A program made the translations under genes and the position numbers. A DNA stretch of 64,000 bases from Bacteroidales bacterium (GTDB taxonomy: Bacteria; Bacteroidota; Bacteroidia; Bacteroidales; JAADJA01), in NCBI GenBank assembly GCA_020052415.1, contig JAGVPB010000066.1, positions 30,209 to 94,208 of the forward strand, written 5' to 3'. Under the pieces are notes generated by a model. It was not told the DNA's origin. It worked only from the letters and a program-made list of their open reading frames with translations, and did not search any database. How positions within the stretch are numbered: position 1 is the first letter of the stretch; each line of letters begins with the position of its first letter. Shown piece after piece: positions 52,470 through 61,248 of this stretch.

Positions 52470-53141
52470 TCATTTTTTGGGTCCGATAATAATCACGATT
52501 TCGCCTTTTATGATTTTGGTTCTGTAATATTCAATCAGTTCAGGCAATGTGCCCCGAACAGTTTCTTCATATATCTTTGTCAGCTCCCTTGAAACAGAGG
52601 CCTGTCGTTCAATTCCGAAGTATTCGGTAAATTGTTCGAGGGTTTTTACCAAACGGTGAGGCGATTCATAAAATACCAGGGTATGATTTATTCCGGCAAG
52701 CATTTCAAGCCGGGTTTTCCTCCCTTTTTTGTGAGGAAGAAATCCTTCAAAAGTGAATCTGTCAACAGATAATCCTGAATTGATGAGGGCTGGTACAAAA
52801 GCTGTAGCACCCGGCAGGCATTCGATATCAATATTGTTTTTAATGCATTCCCGGATCAGGATAAATCCGGGATCTGAGATTCCGGGAGTGCCGGCATCGC
52901 TGATAAGTGCGGTTTTTGAACCGGATAAAATACGATCCACAACAGGCTGGAGAGACTTGTGTTCATTGAACTGATGGAAAGCCTGCATTTTGGTATCAAT
53001 CCCATAATGTTTCAGGAGTTTTGACGAAGTACGGGTATCCTCAGCAAGGATAATATCTGCCTCTTTTAAAATCCGGATCGCCCGTAAGGTGATGTCTTCA
53101 AGGTTGCCAATGGGCGTAGGAACGATAAATAACCTGCTCAT
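52470..53141 (-). CDS. rsmI: 16S rRNA (cytidine-1402 2'-O)-methyltransferase
   Basis: 223 residues, SAM-dependent tetrapyrrole methylase fold. Family motifs are IVPTPIGNLEDITLRA, ILAEDTRTS, KTALISDAGTPGISDPG and the LVFYESPHRL loop. It methylates the 2'-OH of C1402 in the decoding centre. It is somewhat shorter than the ~285-residue E. coli protein because the C-terminal domain is reduced, which is common in Bacteroidota. It lies 26 bp after the M28 peptidase on the same strand. Confidence 0.96.
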   Translation of the reverse strand: MSRLFIVPTPIGNLEDITLRAIRILKEADIILAEDTRTSSKLLKHYGIDTKMQAFHQFNEHKSLQPVVDRILSGSKTALISDAGTPGISDPGFILIRECIKNNIDIECLPGATAFVPALINSGLSVDRFTFEGFLPHKKGRKTRLEMLAGINHTLVFYESPHRLVKTLEQFTEYFGIERQASVSRELTKIYEETVRGTLPELIEYYRTKIIKGEIVIIIGPKK

Positions 53142-53167
53142 TTTGAAATTTCGTCTTAATGCCTGAA

Positions 53168-54415
53168 TTATTTGAACAAAGATTCAAAATTAACCAATAA
53201 CCTGAATACATCTTCATATTCGGTCAAAGGTACATTTTGAGTTATGTCATATATACTATGGTATTCTTTACATTCCGGTCCAAGGGTATAAATAAAAAAA
53301 CAGGGTACACCCTTCGTATAAAATGGATAATGATCGCTATTTGCAGCTTCACCCCGTTCGCTAACCGTCAGCAGATATTCATTCTCTGAATTTAGTTTCA
53401 CAAGTGAATCAAATTCCTTTTTGAAAATAGTGCCATTAACTACTTTAATTCCTTCGCTTCCGGAACCTACCATGTCGAGATTCACAAGGAATTCAATCTT
53501 TTCAAGCGGAAATAATGGATGACCGGCAAAGTACTCAGAGCCAAGCAACCCCACTTCTTCTGCGCTGAAAGCTATAAAAGCGACTGATCTGTCAGGCCGG
53601 TTTTCGGGCAAGGAAAAATATCCTGCAAGGTCGAGAAGCATCGCGGTACCGCTGGCATTATCATTGGCTCCCGGGAACCAGGTTTCGGCACCCATTTGCC
53701 CCAGATGATCATAATGAGCAGTAAATACAAAAAAGCTGTCCGGATGCTTACCGCTAATAAACCCTGCTACGTTTTGAGTGGCATATTTTTTATAAAAATG
53801 ATTCCGGGCGTTGATAGTGATTGTTTTTGCCGATGACGGAATTTTATCTTTCAGCACTTGTAGCTGAAAATAATCCTTAACCGAGGTTCCGTTCGAAATA
53901 TGCCACCAAACCTTATCGGTTAAAAAAATCACACCTTTCGAACCGAAGCGATTCTCTTTTTCAAATTCTTTTTGATTCAAATTGGTAACAATAACTTTGT
54001 CGGTCAAATCTTTTTGTTCAATTATCAAAGAATCCGGCAGCTGTCCCAAAGTATCAGCAAGTTGCCAAACCAACTCAAACGATCCTTTAACAGCAGGTGA
54101 TGAGGAAAGAATTACAAAATCTTTACCGGGATTAAGTTTTTGATCATCAATCCAGGCTTCAACCGTATCAGGAAAAGTATTGATAGAAATTTCGAAGGGC
54201 TGAAAATAATCATCATTAAAACTTTCTAATCCGGATTTTTTAAATTCATTGCTGATGAATCCGGCAGCAATTTTATCGCCGTTATTTACATAGCCACGGC
54301 CATGCATCCCTTTGGCAGTAAGTGAATCTATTATCCATCGCGCATATTCTTTGTCCTGGGCATACACCAACAGGTACCCGTAAAAAAATATAATAAGGAG
54401 TTGCAGCTTCTTCAC
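53168..54415 (-). CDS. Secreted M28 family zinc aminopeptidase
   Basis: 415 residues with a signal peptide (1-19). A PA-like region (about 110-200) precedes the M28 metallopeptidase domain. Metal ligands are visible: AHYDHLGQ (His), GANDNASGTAMLLDLA (Asp), FSAEEVGLLGSEYF (catalytic Glu and ligand Glu), LDMVGSG (Asp) and SDHYPFYTKGVP (His). It removes N-terminal amino acids from peptides in the periplasm. It lies between a coiled-coil protein and rsmI in one operon. Confidence 0.93.
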   Translation of the reverse strand: MKKLQLLIIFFYGYLLVYAQDKEYARWIIDSLTAKGMHGRGYVNNGDKIAAGFISNEFKKSGLESFNDDYFQPFEISINTFPDTVEAWIDDQKLNPGKDFVILSSSPAVKGSFELVWQLADTLGQLPDSLIIEQKDLTDKVIVTNLNQKEFEKENRFGSKGVIFLTDKVWWHISNGTSVKDYFQLQVLKDKIPSSAKTITINARNHFYKKYATQNVAGFISGKHPDSFFVFTAHYDHLGQMGAETWFPGANDNASGTAMLLDLAGYFSLPENRPDRSVAFIAFSAEEVGLLGSEYFAGHPLFPLEKIEFLVNLDMVGSGSEGIKVVNGTIFKKEFDSLVKLNSENEYLLTVSERGEAANSDHYPFYTKGVPCFFIYTLGPECKEYHSIYDITQNVPLTEYEDVFRLLVNFESLFK

Positions 54416-54423
54416 CCAGCGAT

Positions 54424-55158
54424 TTATTTAAACTTGCGTTCGATGAATTCATATAACTTTCTAACCGCATTACCTTCCGTATCCCAGCTGTTTTTTCTGC
54501 ACAGGTTCTCAAGAAAATCTTTTGTCGCCTGTATTTCTTCAACCTGATCGAGTGCATTTAGTGTTTCGCTATATTCTTTCATGTTTCCCTGGAACAGTTC
54601 ATTGATAAAGAAAAACTTTTCATTGATACCGATGGCTTGTTTCAGGCCTGTAATTTTATGTGACCCGATTTTGTCGGCAATGGTTTCTGCCTGATTTTCT
54701 TCCGACAGTTTTTCAACAACGGTTTTATCCGTTTTTCTGGCTGTGGAAACAATTGTTCCTGAAAACAAATCAGGTATGGCTGGTTCAATGTCCTTATAAG
54801 CAACATCTTGGGCAAGAACTTCTTCGCTTTGCTGGATTTCCTGTAACACAGGTTCGTCTATAATTTCAGGTTCAGCAATAATATTTTCCGGAACGCTTTG
54901 TGGCTCTTCAAGGGGAATCATTGCTGCATCAACCGGTTCAACCTGTGATGTAATTTCATCACTTACCGGGTAATCCGGTTTACTCTCCTGGATTTTCATT
55001 TGAAGCAGGATGTCATAAAGCCGTCTCACTTTTTCGAGTGCAAGGTCAAGTTCAATACGGCTAATGGATTCAGAATTATTGCTGTGAGACTGGATCAGCC
55101 TTTGCAATCCATTAATCAGCTCTTCTATCTGCTTACATTGATTGTTTATGTTCATCAA
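54424..55158 (-). CDS. Coiled-coil protein of unknown function, Bacteroidota type
   Basis: 244 residues. Residues 1-55 are helical (NQCKQIEELINGLQRLI; ALEKVRRLYDILLQMK), probably a coiled coil. A long acidic, Pro/Glu/Ile-rich linker spans about 60-150. The last ~90 residues look like a folded helical domain (IADKIGSHKITGLKQAIGIN EKFFFINELFQGNMKEYSETL), the most conserved part by appearance. No signal peptide or membrane span. It is the first gene of the operon with the M28 peptidase and rsmI, 8 bp upstream of M28, and divergent from tdk. I recognise no named family. Confidence 0.75.
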   Translation of the reverse strand: MMNINNQCKQIEELINGLQRLIQSHSNNSESISRIELDLALEKVRRLYDILLQMKIQESKPDYPVSDEITSQVEPVDAAMIPLEEPQSVPENIIAEPEIIDEPVLQEIQQSEEVLAQDVAYKDIEPAIPDLFSGTIVSTARKTDKTVVEKLSEENQAETIADKIGSHKITGLKQAIGINEKFFFINELFQGNMKEYSETLNALDQVEEIQATKDFLENLCRKNSWDTEGNAVRKLYEFIERKFK

Positions 55159-55200
55159 TCAGGATTATTAATATATTATTAAATGTATGACTGAATTATA

Positions 55201-55208
55201 TAACTTTG
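55201..55208 (+). promoter_or_regulatory. -7 element for tdk
   Basis: TAACTTTG, exact TAnnTTTG, with TTA at the -33 position 19 nt upstream (one mismatch to TTG). The transcript start would be near 55215 with a leader of about 42 nt. Confidence 0.45.
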
Positions 55209-55256
55209 TAAAAATTCGAGGGAATAAAATTATAAAAATAAAGTACAGCAAGGCAG

Positions 55257-55838
55257 ATGTTTTTAGAGAACACCACAAAACAGTCCATTGGCGGAGGCTG
55301 GATAGAAGTGATCTGTGGCTCGATGTTTTCGGGCAAAACAGAAGAACTGATCCGCAGGCTCAGAAGAGCGAAGATAGCCCGTCAGCGGGTTGAGATTTTC
55401 AAACCGGCGATTGACACACGATACGACAAAGAGGCGGTAGTTTCGCATGATGAAACTTCCATAAAATCAACTCCCGTTCAGGCTGCTTCTCAAATTATCC
55501 TGCTGGCAAATGATGTGGATGTAGTAGGAATTGATGAAGCGCAGTTTTTTGATGATGAGCTTTCCAATGTGTGCAACCTGCTTGCCAATGATGGTATCCG
55601 TGTTATAGTTGCCGGGCTGGACATGGATTTCAGGGGTAAACCTTTTGGCCCCATACCTTCATTGATGTCATCAGCTGAATACGTAACCAAAGTCCACGCT
55701 ATTTGCATGGAATGTGGTAGTCTTGCTCATTATTCCCATCGTTTTGTCGAAAGTGAGAGCCTGGTTCTGCTGGGTGAAACCGACCGGTATGTTCCGCTTT
55801 GCAGGAAATGTTTTCTCAAAAAAAAGAAGGTGAAATAG
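55257..55838 (+). CDS. tdk: Thymidine kinase (type II)
   Basis: 193 residues. The P-loop is [16 protein letters not shown] near 20-35. [15 protein letters not shown] supplies the Asp/Glu metal and base positions. [12 protein letters not shown] and [10 protein letters not shown] form the zinc-binding Cys pairs (C-x2-C type). It phosphorylates thymidine in the salvage pathway. The [20 protein letters not shown] start is typical of Bacteroidota Tdk. Divergent from the coiled-coil gene. Confidence 0.97.
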   Translation: MFLENTTKQSIGGGWIEVICGSMFSGKTEELIRRLRRAKIARQRVEIFKPAIDTRYDKEAVVSHDETSIKSTPVQAASQIILLANDVDVVGIDEAQFFDDELSNVCNLLANDGIRVIVAGLDMDFRGKPFGPIPSLMSSAEYVTKVHAICMECGSLAHYSHRFVESESLVLLGETDRYVPLCRKCFLKKKKVK

Positions 55839-56158
55839 TTCCAGGCTCAAAGTTCAAGGTTGCTGGATGAAAAGCATGGAGCGGGGAATTGGATTGATGA
55901 TATATGAAATTAGAAATTTGATATTTGATTTGAAGGGTTTGGGAATATCTCCGGAGAAGAGGAATTATTTTGTTCAAGATTCATTGTTAAATGTTTTTTA
56001 ATGTTTCTACTTTCCAATTTCACCAGAAGCATTATATTTGCAGATGTCCTGAAATGAAATTAAAAAAGGTAATAAATCATATTATCGATAGTGATATTAA
56101 ATGTATAGAAAACTTTTCAATTTGTTTTTCTTTAATTGTCATTATTAAAATAAAAGCC
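55839..56158. other. 320-bp spacer between tdk and an orphan outer-membrane-like gene
   Basis: The left part (55840-55945) holds repeat-like stretches with GATATATGAAATTAG and TTTGATATTTGATTTGAAG, similar in style to the spacer near 13436-13470. The right part is AT-rich and carries a TATATTTG box at 56033-56040. A start at 56054 is in frame with the next gene but gives an odd double hydrophobic N-terminus, so it is left out. No other gene is seen. Confidence 0.6.
56033..56040 (+). promoter_or_regulatory. -7 element for the orphan outer-membrane-like gene
   Basis: TATATTTG, exact TAnnTTTG. TTT lies where the -33 TTG is expected. The transcript start near 56047 would leave a ~112-nt leader to the ATG at 56159, or 7 nt to the alternative ATG at 56054. 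Confidence 0.38.
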
Positions 56159-57286
56159 ATGCTGAAAATAATCGTTAAAACATTTGCGATAATTATTATT
56201 TCAACATCTGCATTTGGACAGATTGATAGTATTGAAAATATGATGACGAGAAGAAAACTGTCTTGCATGGACATTTATTATAATGCATCCTACTTAATAC
56301 CTCAATTTTATAATAAAGGAGCTATTGATTCAGCTCAAGCTATTATTAATTACTGGGAGAAGGAATGCTGGCCATCCGAACTAACACTTCGATGTAAAAT
56401 ATTAGTGGCTATTCGTAATAAGAGTTTTACTGAAGATATCTATGACTCAACTATAATAAATACACTTTTTTTCTATAAGCAAAGCAGAAGTACAACAGAC
56501 TTGTACGAATATTATGAAAATGATTTGGACACCTTTACAATTGCTACCTCAAAACAATTATTAGATAATGAGAATATAACAGAGATTGAGAAATTCTTTC
56601 TGCGTATCTATTCAAATGATTTTGAAAATACATTTGGAATGTTGCAAGGCAAGAATTTCAATGGAACGAAAATTCAGGAATACTATTTCCGGGAAATTAA
56701 AAGATATAAAAATCAAGTTTCGCTTCATATTGACATACTTACGGGTGCATGGGTTCCTCTTGATAATTTACAAATCGTCGGGTCGCATCCATACCTGGGC
56801 ATGAGAATGGGTATTAAATATAGGAGACTTTTTGCTGATGTCTCGCTAGGTTTTATGTTTATTAAATCTCCTAATATTTACCGGGTTTATAAAAATGATT
56901 CACTTTGGAACACCGATCATTTTTTTGGAGGTTATTTTGGGTTGGATTTAGGATCTGGTTTACTTTCTATTAAAAGTCACCATTTAGATTTGATTGGTGG
57001 CGTAGCCTATGATGGATTTGATGCTTTAAAAGTTGATTATCCGGGAACAGATGATGACCTCTCAAAAACAATTAACTCACTCAATTTAAATATTGGCTTA
57101 GGTTATAAATATTATTTAAGTCCTTATCATTATCTCGGAATTGATGGGAAATATAATTTTGTTGACTTTAATAATCCAGAAGGAACTGACCTGACCGGAA
57201 ATGTAGTTTCGATAAATCTAATTTATGGCGGGTTTGGTAAAAAGTATGATCCTATAAGACTAAAAGAATTAGATTACATAAAATAG
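56159..57286 (+). CDS. Secreted or outer membrane protein of unknown function
   Basis: 375 residues from the ATG at 56159, which gives a clear signal peptide (LKIIVKTFAIIIISTSAFG). Residues 25-170 look helical with Cys pairs (RKLSCMDIYYN, YWEKECWPSELTLRCK). Residues 180-375 alternate in beta-barrel fashion: GSHPYLGMRMGIKYRRLF, GLDLGSGLLSIKSHHLDLIGG and GLGYKYYLSPYHYLGIDGKYNF. It may be an outer membrane protein. It is visibly AT-richer than its neighbours and stands alone, which suggests later acquisition. I recognise no family. Confidence 0.65.
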   Translation: MLKIIVKTFAIIIISTSAFGQIDSIENMMTRRKLSCMDIYYNASYLIPQFYNKGAIDSAQAIINYWEKECWPSELTLRCKILVAIRNKSFTEDIYDSTIINTLFFYKQSRSTTDLYEYYENDLDTFTIATSKQLLDNENITEIEKFFLRIYSNDFENTFGMLQGKNFNGTKIQEYYFREIKRYKNQVSLHIDILTGAWVPLDNLQIVGSHPYLGMRMGIKYRRLFADVSLGFMFIKSPNIYRVYKNDSLWNTDHFFGGYFGLDLGSGLLSIKSHHLDLIGGVAYDGFDALKVDYPGTDDDLSKTINSLNLNIGLGYKYYLSPYHYLGIDGKYNFVDFNNPEGTDLTGNVVSINLIYGGFGKKYDPIRLKELDYIK

Positions 57287-57663
57287 AACCGTGTAAATAT
57301 TTGTCATCTTAAATTAGATACATAAAATATAAGTTAAATATCAAATATTTCACTTATACCTTTTTTAATTTCTCTCAATACTCCTCCTTTTCTCCTTAAT
57401 CCTTGTAAAACAAGCTTTTCTGTTTGCGGGATGTCCTGAAAAGTTATCTCAGGAGGCCTTCCCGCATGCGGCAGGGGCAGGTTGGCGAACAAAACAGGGT
57501 CTGCCGCATGTGACAAGATAACAAATAAAACGACTTTCGCTGTTTAAGTAGTCTCTTCTGCTATCTGCTTTAAGCGCCAGTCTTACGACAAGGCACGTAC
57601 TCCCTTAAAGGATGCCGTTGGGCATATTCTCCTGTCTATGCTTTTTAGAGGAAAAGCAGGTCG
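57287..57663. other. 377-bp spacer with several inverted repeats
   Basis: The segment 57400-57662 is GC-richer than the gene before it and contains three hairpins. These are CATGCGGCAG/CTGCCGCATG (57465-57474 with 57501-57510), ATGCC/GGCAT (57612-57625) and TGCTTTT/AAAAGCA (57639-57658). The last follows the stop of the minus-strand T9SS protein but has no U-tract. A 60-codon minus frame (57334-57516) is open but unrecognised. It may be a remnant of an inserted element or a structured RNA. Confidence 0.5.
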
Positions 57664-60348
57664 TTAGTATATAACGAGCTTACTGATGGACTTTCTGTCT
57701 TCTGTAAATACTGTTATCAAATATATGCCTGCGGGCAAATTTCTTACATCAATTTGTTCATTTCCCCGAATCGTACCTTCATAAACCAACCGACCATCCC
57801 GGCTAATAATAGATATATTCGCTTGCTGAGCATCTCCTATTTGAAAACGGATAAAATCACTGGCAGGATTAGGATAAACAGTTACTTCCAAAGCCCTTAT
57901 TTCGGCCAGTGAAGTAGAAGGATTAAGATTCCACGTTGTGTACATAAGCCCCCTGCCATGTGTTGCAGCCAACACCGTATTATCCGGAGTCCGTATTTGA
58001 AGCATATCAATCCTGACGTTAGGCATACCGGCATCCGGCTCCCATATAACATCAACCGTGCTGGCATCGCTCGTTGACCATATTCCAACCTCAGTGGCCA
58101 ACATTACGTTTAAACTGTTTTGAGGGTGATACAAACTCCATCGGATCGGCATTTCCGGAAGGTTGCCCGAAATATCTTCCCAGTTTGTTCCCCCATCATA
58201 AGATTGCCAGACTGAAGGAACACCATAATTGGAGAAGGTAACCAGCAGGGTATCTTCGGAACCACCAATTGCCAAACTTGAAATGTATGCAACCGGGAAA
58301 TCATCAGAACCAATTTCGGTCACCACCGGGTTGAAATGTGCATTATTCACCCTGAATAACCTTCCGCATTGCGACCCCAGGAATAAAGTAGTACTTCCAT
58401 CAGGACCAAAAGGTGAAACCTTAATATGTGAAAAATAAGAATCAAGGTTGACAGGCAAACTGATCAACTGATTATCAGGATCGTTGGGTATTCCGGAAAT
58501 CCGCAATATCTGGTTAGGATATGAGCCATTAAATTTTATTGCATTGGCATAAAGGATATTATTTTCACTGTCGTAATCAGCAGGATTAATAAAAACACCG
58601 CTTTCGTCAATTCCCATATCGCCGTAGTGTTCCCAGTTGTAAAATATTTTATAAACGTTAAAAATGGTGGAAGTAATCATGATATTTGGTTGCGTTTTAT
58701 CAAAAAAGCAGTACGCTCCGTCACATTCATCAATCATGTCATTGATATCAAGCGGTTCACCGGTATAAAGTAAAGTACCGTTATCCTGCAGTCCACCGAC
58801 AAAATAATTAACGCCCGAAACCGGGTAAATAGCACAGGTATAAAACTGAAGTGTGTTATAGTTTTTATTTTTTTCCTGGAAAACAGGATTGTTGGAGAAT
58901 GCATTTTCTGTAAAGAAAATCCCACCGTCATTGGTCAGCAACATTTCACTGGATGAATTTTCTTTATAGAGTTTTACATGCTGGTCACAATGCACATAAT
59001 CATCACCTCCTCCTGAGTACATCAGTGTCCAGTCAGATACTTTCGACCAGGAATCCCCTCCGTCGGTTGTTTTCCAGATATCCAATCCTCCAACATAAAG
59101 TTTATTCGAGTTAGTCGGACTTACCGCTGCGGCAAACGCATGCCACGAAAGGTTTGCCCAGTCCGGATTTCCGCCCGGCAAATTCGTTTCCGTCCAGCTT
59201 TGACCGCCATTGTTTGACTTGAGGATATACCTTCCTTCTGCATAATTGAAGCTGGTAGAATTTAACCAGCCGGCACCGACCAGAGCGTAAACCCTGTTTG
59301 CATTAGAAGGTGCACAGGCTATAATGATCCGGTCAGGAACATTATAATAAGGATCGTTTTGGATGATATTTTCATAGTCATCAAATAGGGTCCATGTACC
59401 GGCTAAACCCAGATCAGAATATAGGATTGCTGCACCACCATTTCCATCAAGGTTTTTCATGGTTCCGACAAATATTCTTCCATTCGGGCCGATCTCAAGG
59501 TCGGCCGGAGCATAAGGAAGTTCCTCTCCGGCAATATCCGGCAGAACCTGTTGCCATGTATCTCCTCCGTTTGCCGACCTGTATAGACCGTCAGAGGGTT
59601 CGCTTTGATTATTAATTCCGAGATAATAACCGGAGACAACACCTGCATACAAAACGCTTATGCCAATTTCATCCCTGAATTTCAAATCAGAAATATATTT
59701 GAAATCTTGTGTAGAAGGGATGATATCCCAGGTTTCGCCTCCATCAGTTGATTTCCAGATTCCAAATCCTACACCTGAAGATTCGCGGTATATGACCCTG
59801 GCTGTTTGATACTCACCGGTTCCCGCATAAAAGTTCATCGGGTCATTCGGATCAGAAACAATACAACTAACAGACAATCCCGGCCAGAAGTCGTTTACTG
59901 GTTGCCATTCAGATGAATTATCGTAAATATCATTGTTGTACCATAAACCACCGGTCACACTGCCGGCCCAAACTTTATTTCCGGCCGTATCATTAGGATC
60001 CCACATAATGGCACGAGTTCGACCACCCATGTTGGAACCAGTTTCAATCCATTCGAGGTCGGTTGGTGATATTTTATTTCCCTTTTGTATCAAAAATTCC
60101 CTGGTCTTCAGGTACGCACTGTATAATCTTTCAGAAGGAACACGTTTTAATTCAGGATCTATGGTCATATAGTAATTCTGGAGAGCCGCCATATCGGGCT
60201 TGCCGGCAGGGGCAGGTATTTTTTGATATTCATCCGACAGGTATTGTTCCCATGAATCTCGGGGATCATCCTGCAATTGTCGAAAATAAATAATTGAAAA
60301 AAGTAAGGCTACTAATAATAATAACAATCCCGAAAAAGTATATTTCAT
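57664..60348 (-). CDS. Asp-box beta-propeller protein with T9SS sorting domain
   Basis: 894 residues. An N-terminal hydrophobic segment (about 5-22) serves as a signal. The middle holds at least five Asp-box repeats (KSTDGGETW, RSANGGDTW, KSNNGGQSW, KTTDGGDSW, QSYDGGTNW), as in VPS10/BNR-type propellers. The last ~75 residues are a type A T9SS sorting domain (VTVYPNPASDFIRF ... LPAGIYLITVF). Secreted or cell-surface anchored; the function is not readable, since Asp boxes are structural and not catalytic. Its promoter abuts the start codon. Confidence 0.87.
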   Translation of the reverse strand: MKYTFSGLLLLLVALLFSIIYFRQLQDDPRDSWEQYLSDEYQKIPAPAGKPDMAALQNYYMTIDPELKRVPSERLYSAYLKTREFLIQKGNKISPTDLEWIETGSNMGGRTRAIMWDPNDTAGNKVWAGSVTGGLWYNNDIYDNSSEWQPVNDFWPGLSVSCIVSDPNDPMNFYAGTGEYQTARVIYRESSGVGFGIWKSTDGGETWDIIPSTQDFKYISDLKFRDEIGISVLYAGVVSGYYLGINNQSEPSDGLYRSANGGDTWQQVLPDIAGEELPYAPADLEIGPNGRIFVGTMKNLDGNGGAAILYSDLGLAGTWTLFDDYENIIQNDPYYNVPDRIIIACAPSNANRVYALVGAGWLNSTSFNYAEGRYILKSNNGGQSWTETNLPGGNPDWANLSWHAFAAAVSPTNSNKLYVGGLDIWKTTDGGDSWSKVSDWTLMYSGGGDDYVHCDQHVKLYKENSSSEMLLTNDGGIFFTENAFSNNPVFQEKNKNYNTLQFYTCAIYPVSGVNYFVGGLQDNGTLLYTGEPLDINDMIDECDGAYCFFDKTQPNIMITSTIFNVYKIFYNWEHYGDMGIDESGVFINPADYDSENNILYANAIKFNGSYPNQILRISGIPNDPDNQLISLPVNLDSYFSHIKVSPFGPDGSTTLFLGSQCGRLFRVNNAHFNPVVTEIGSDDFPVAYISSLAIGGSEDTLLVTFSNYGVPSVWQSYDGGTNWEDISGNLPEMPIRWSLYHPQNSLNVMLATEVGIWSTSDASTVDVIWEPDAGMPNVRIDMLQIRTPDNTVLAATHGRGLMYTTWNLNPSTSLAEIRALEVTVYPNPASDFIRFQIGDAQQANISIISRDGRLVYEGTIRGNEQIDVRNLPAGIYLITVFTEDRKSISKLVIY

Positions 60349-60352
60349 TGTT

Positions 60353-60380
60353 CAAAAATAGAAAAATTTCTCAGATTCAA
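60353..60380 (-). promoter_or_regulatory. Promoter abutting the start codon of the Asp-box T9SS protein
   Basis: Minus strand: TTG (60380-60378), 17-nt spacer, TATTTTTG (60360-60353), an exact TAnnTTTG. The box ends 5 bp before the ATG (60348-60346), so the transcript would start at or within a base or two of the ATG. This is the best leaderless candidate. Confidence 0.58.
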
Positions 60381-60480
60381 TTCTCTTGAGATGAATTACG
60401 CTAACGTTTCAGGTAAAATTCTAATTCACCAAAACATTTGCTTAGTGTGGCGTAGTCTTCTTTCAAAGTTTATACTAAAC

Positions 60481-60497
60481 AATAGTTTTTAACTATT
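60481..60497. other. 7-bp palindrome upstream of the cyclophilin gene
   Basis: AATAGTT-TTT-AACTATT is a perfect inverted repeat with a 3-nt centre, about 35 bp upstream of the -7 box at 60532. It may be an operator or a small hairpin; there is no U-tract. Confidence 0.4.
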
Positions 60498-60531
60498 GCC
60501 ACCCTGCAGAATACCCATTAACTTTTTTTCC

Positions 60532-60539
60532 TACTTTTG
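60532..60539 (+). promoter_or_regulatory. -7 element for the cyclophilin gene
   Basis: TACTTTTG, exact TAnnTTTG. The predicted start of transcription near 60545 gives a leader of about 35 nt. No clear -33 TTG at 17-21 nt. Confidence 0.42.
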
Positions 60540-60579
60540 CCATCCATAATATTATTTGATAATCTAAAATTTTAACAAC

Positions 60580-61215
60580 ATGAAGAAAAGTATAGTATTG
60601 ACAGTTTTAACAGGTGTTTTTGCAATGACAACTCTGTTTTCGCAGACTCAGAAACAGGTAAAGGTTCAAATTACAACCGAATACGGTAAAATGACTGCCG
60701 TGCTTTATAACGAAACACCACTACACAGGGATAATTTTGTAAAGCTGGTGAAGGAAGGCTGGTTTAACAATTCACCATTTCACCGGGTCATTAAAAATTT
60801 CATGATTCAGGGCGGACAAAACGCTGATGGAAGGCTCGATCCGGGATATAAAGTTCCGGCTGAATTTGTTGCTGCCAAATACCACAAAAAAGGAGCACTC
60901 GCTGCTGCACGTCAGGCCGACCAGGTAAATCCGGAAAAGGCCTCCTCCGGTTCGCAGTTTTATATTGTGCAGGGAGGGCCGGTTACAGCGCAGGCACTTG
61001 AAGTTAGCGGCGCACGTACAGGAGTAAAATATACACCTGATCAAATAAAGACCTATACTTCCGTTGGCGGAACGCCACACCTTGATGGAGGTTATACGGT
61101 ATTCGGTGAAGTAATAGAAGGACTTGATGTGATTGATAAAATAGCGGCTGTTCAAACCGGCCAGGGCGATGTACCTGTGAAGCCGGTGACCATGACCATT
61201 AAAATCGTTGAATAG
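60580..61215 (+). CDS. Secreted cyclophilin-type peptidyl-prolyl isomerase
   Basis: 211 residues with a signal peptide (1-22, KKSIVLTVLTGVFAMTTLFSQ). The cyclophilin core has FHRVIKNFMIQGG, GSQFYIVQGG and GYTVFGEVIEGLDVIDKI, with the catalytic Arg in FHRV. It accelerates prolyl isomerisation of periplasmic proteins. A short insertion (KTYTSVGGTPHLDGG) is typical of bacterial forms. It lies 33 bp before pheS; a 14-bp palindrome occupies the gap. Confidence 0.95.
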   Translation: MKKSIVLTVLTGVFAMTTLFSQTQKQVKVQITTEYGKMTAVLYNETPLHRDNFVKLVKEGWFNNSPFHRVIKNFMIQGGQNADGRLDPGYKVPAEFVAAKYHKKGALAAARQADQVNPEKASSGSQFYIVQGGPVTAQALEVSGARTGVKYTPDQIKTYTSVGGTPHLDGGYTVFGEVIEGLDVIDKIAAVQTGQGDVPVKPVTMTIKIVE

Positions 61216-61216
61216 A

Positions 61217-61230
61217 ATAAGAATTCTTAT
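61217..61230. other. 14-bp palindrome between cyclophilin and pheS
   Basis: ATAAGAATTCTTAT is a perfect palindrome directly after the cyclophilin stop (61215) and 19 bp before the pheS ATG. It has no U-tract. It could be a DNA-binding site or coincidence in AT-rich DNA. Confidence 0.4.
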
Positions 61231-61248
61231 GCTGTTGTTATTATTGTC

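Noticed and set aside
52460..52471. GAACG-GT-CGTTC palindrome at the rsmI stop codon as an SOS-type operator
   Set aside because: It lies about 290 bp from the umuD start and overlaps the rsmI stop, so it is poorly placed to control umuD. No known LexA box for this phylum was recognised.
57334..57516. 60-codon minus-strand frame in the spacer before the Asp-box T9SS protein
   Set aside because: The frame is short, unrecognised, overlaps an inverted repeat and has no promoter or codon pattern that supports it. Kept only as part of the spacer description.
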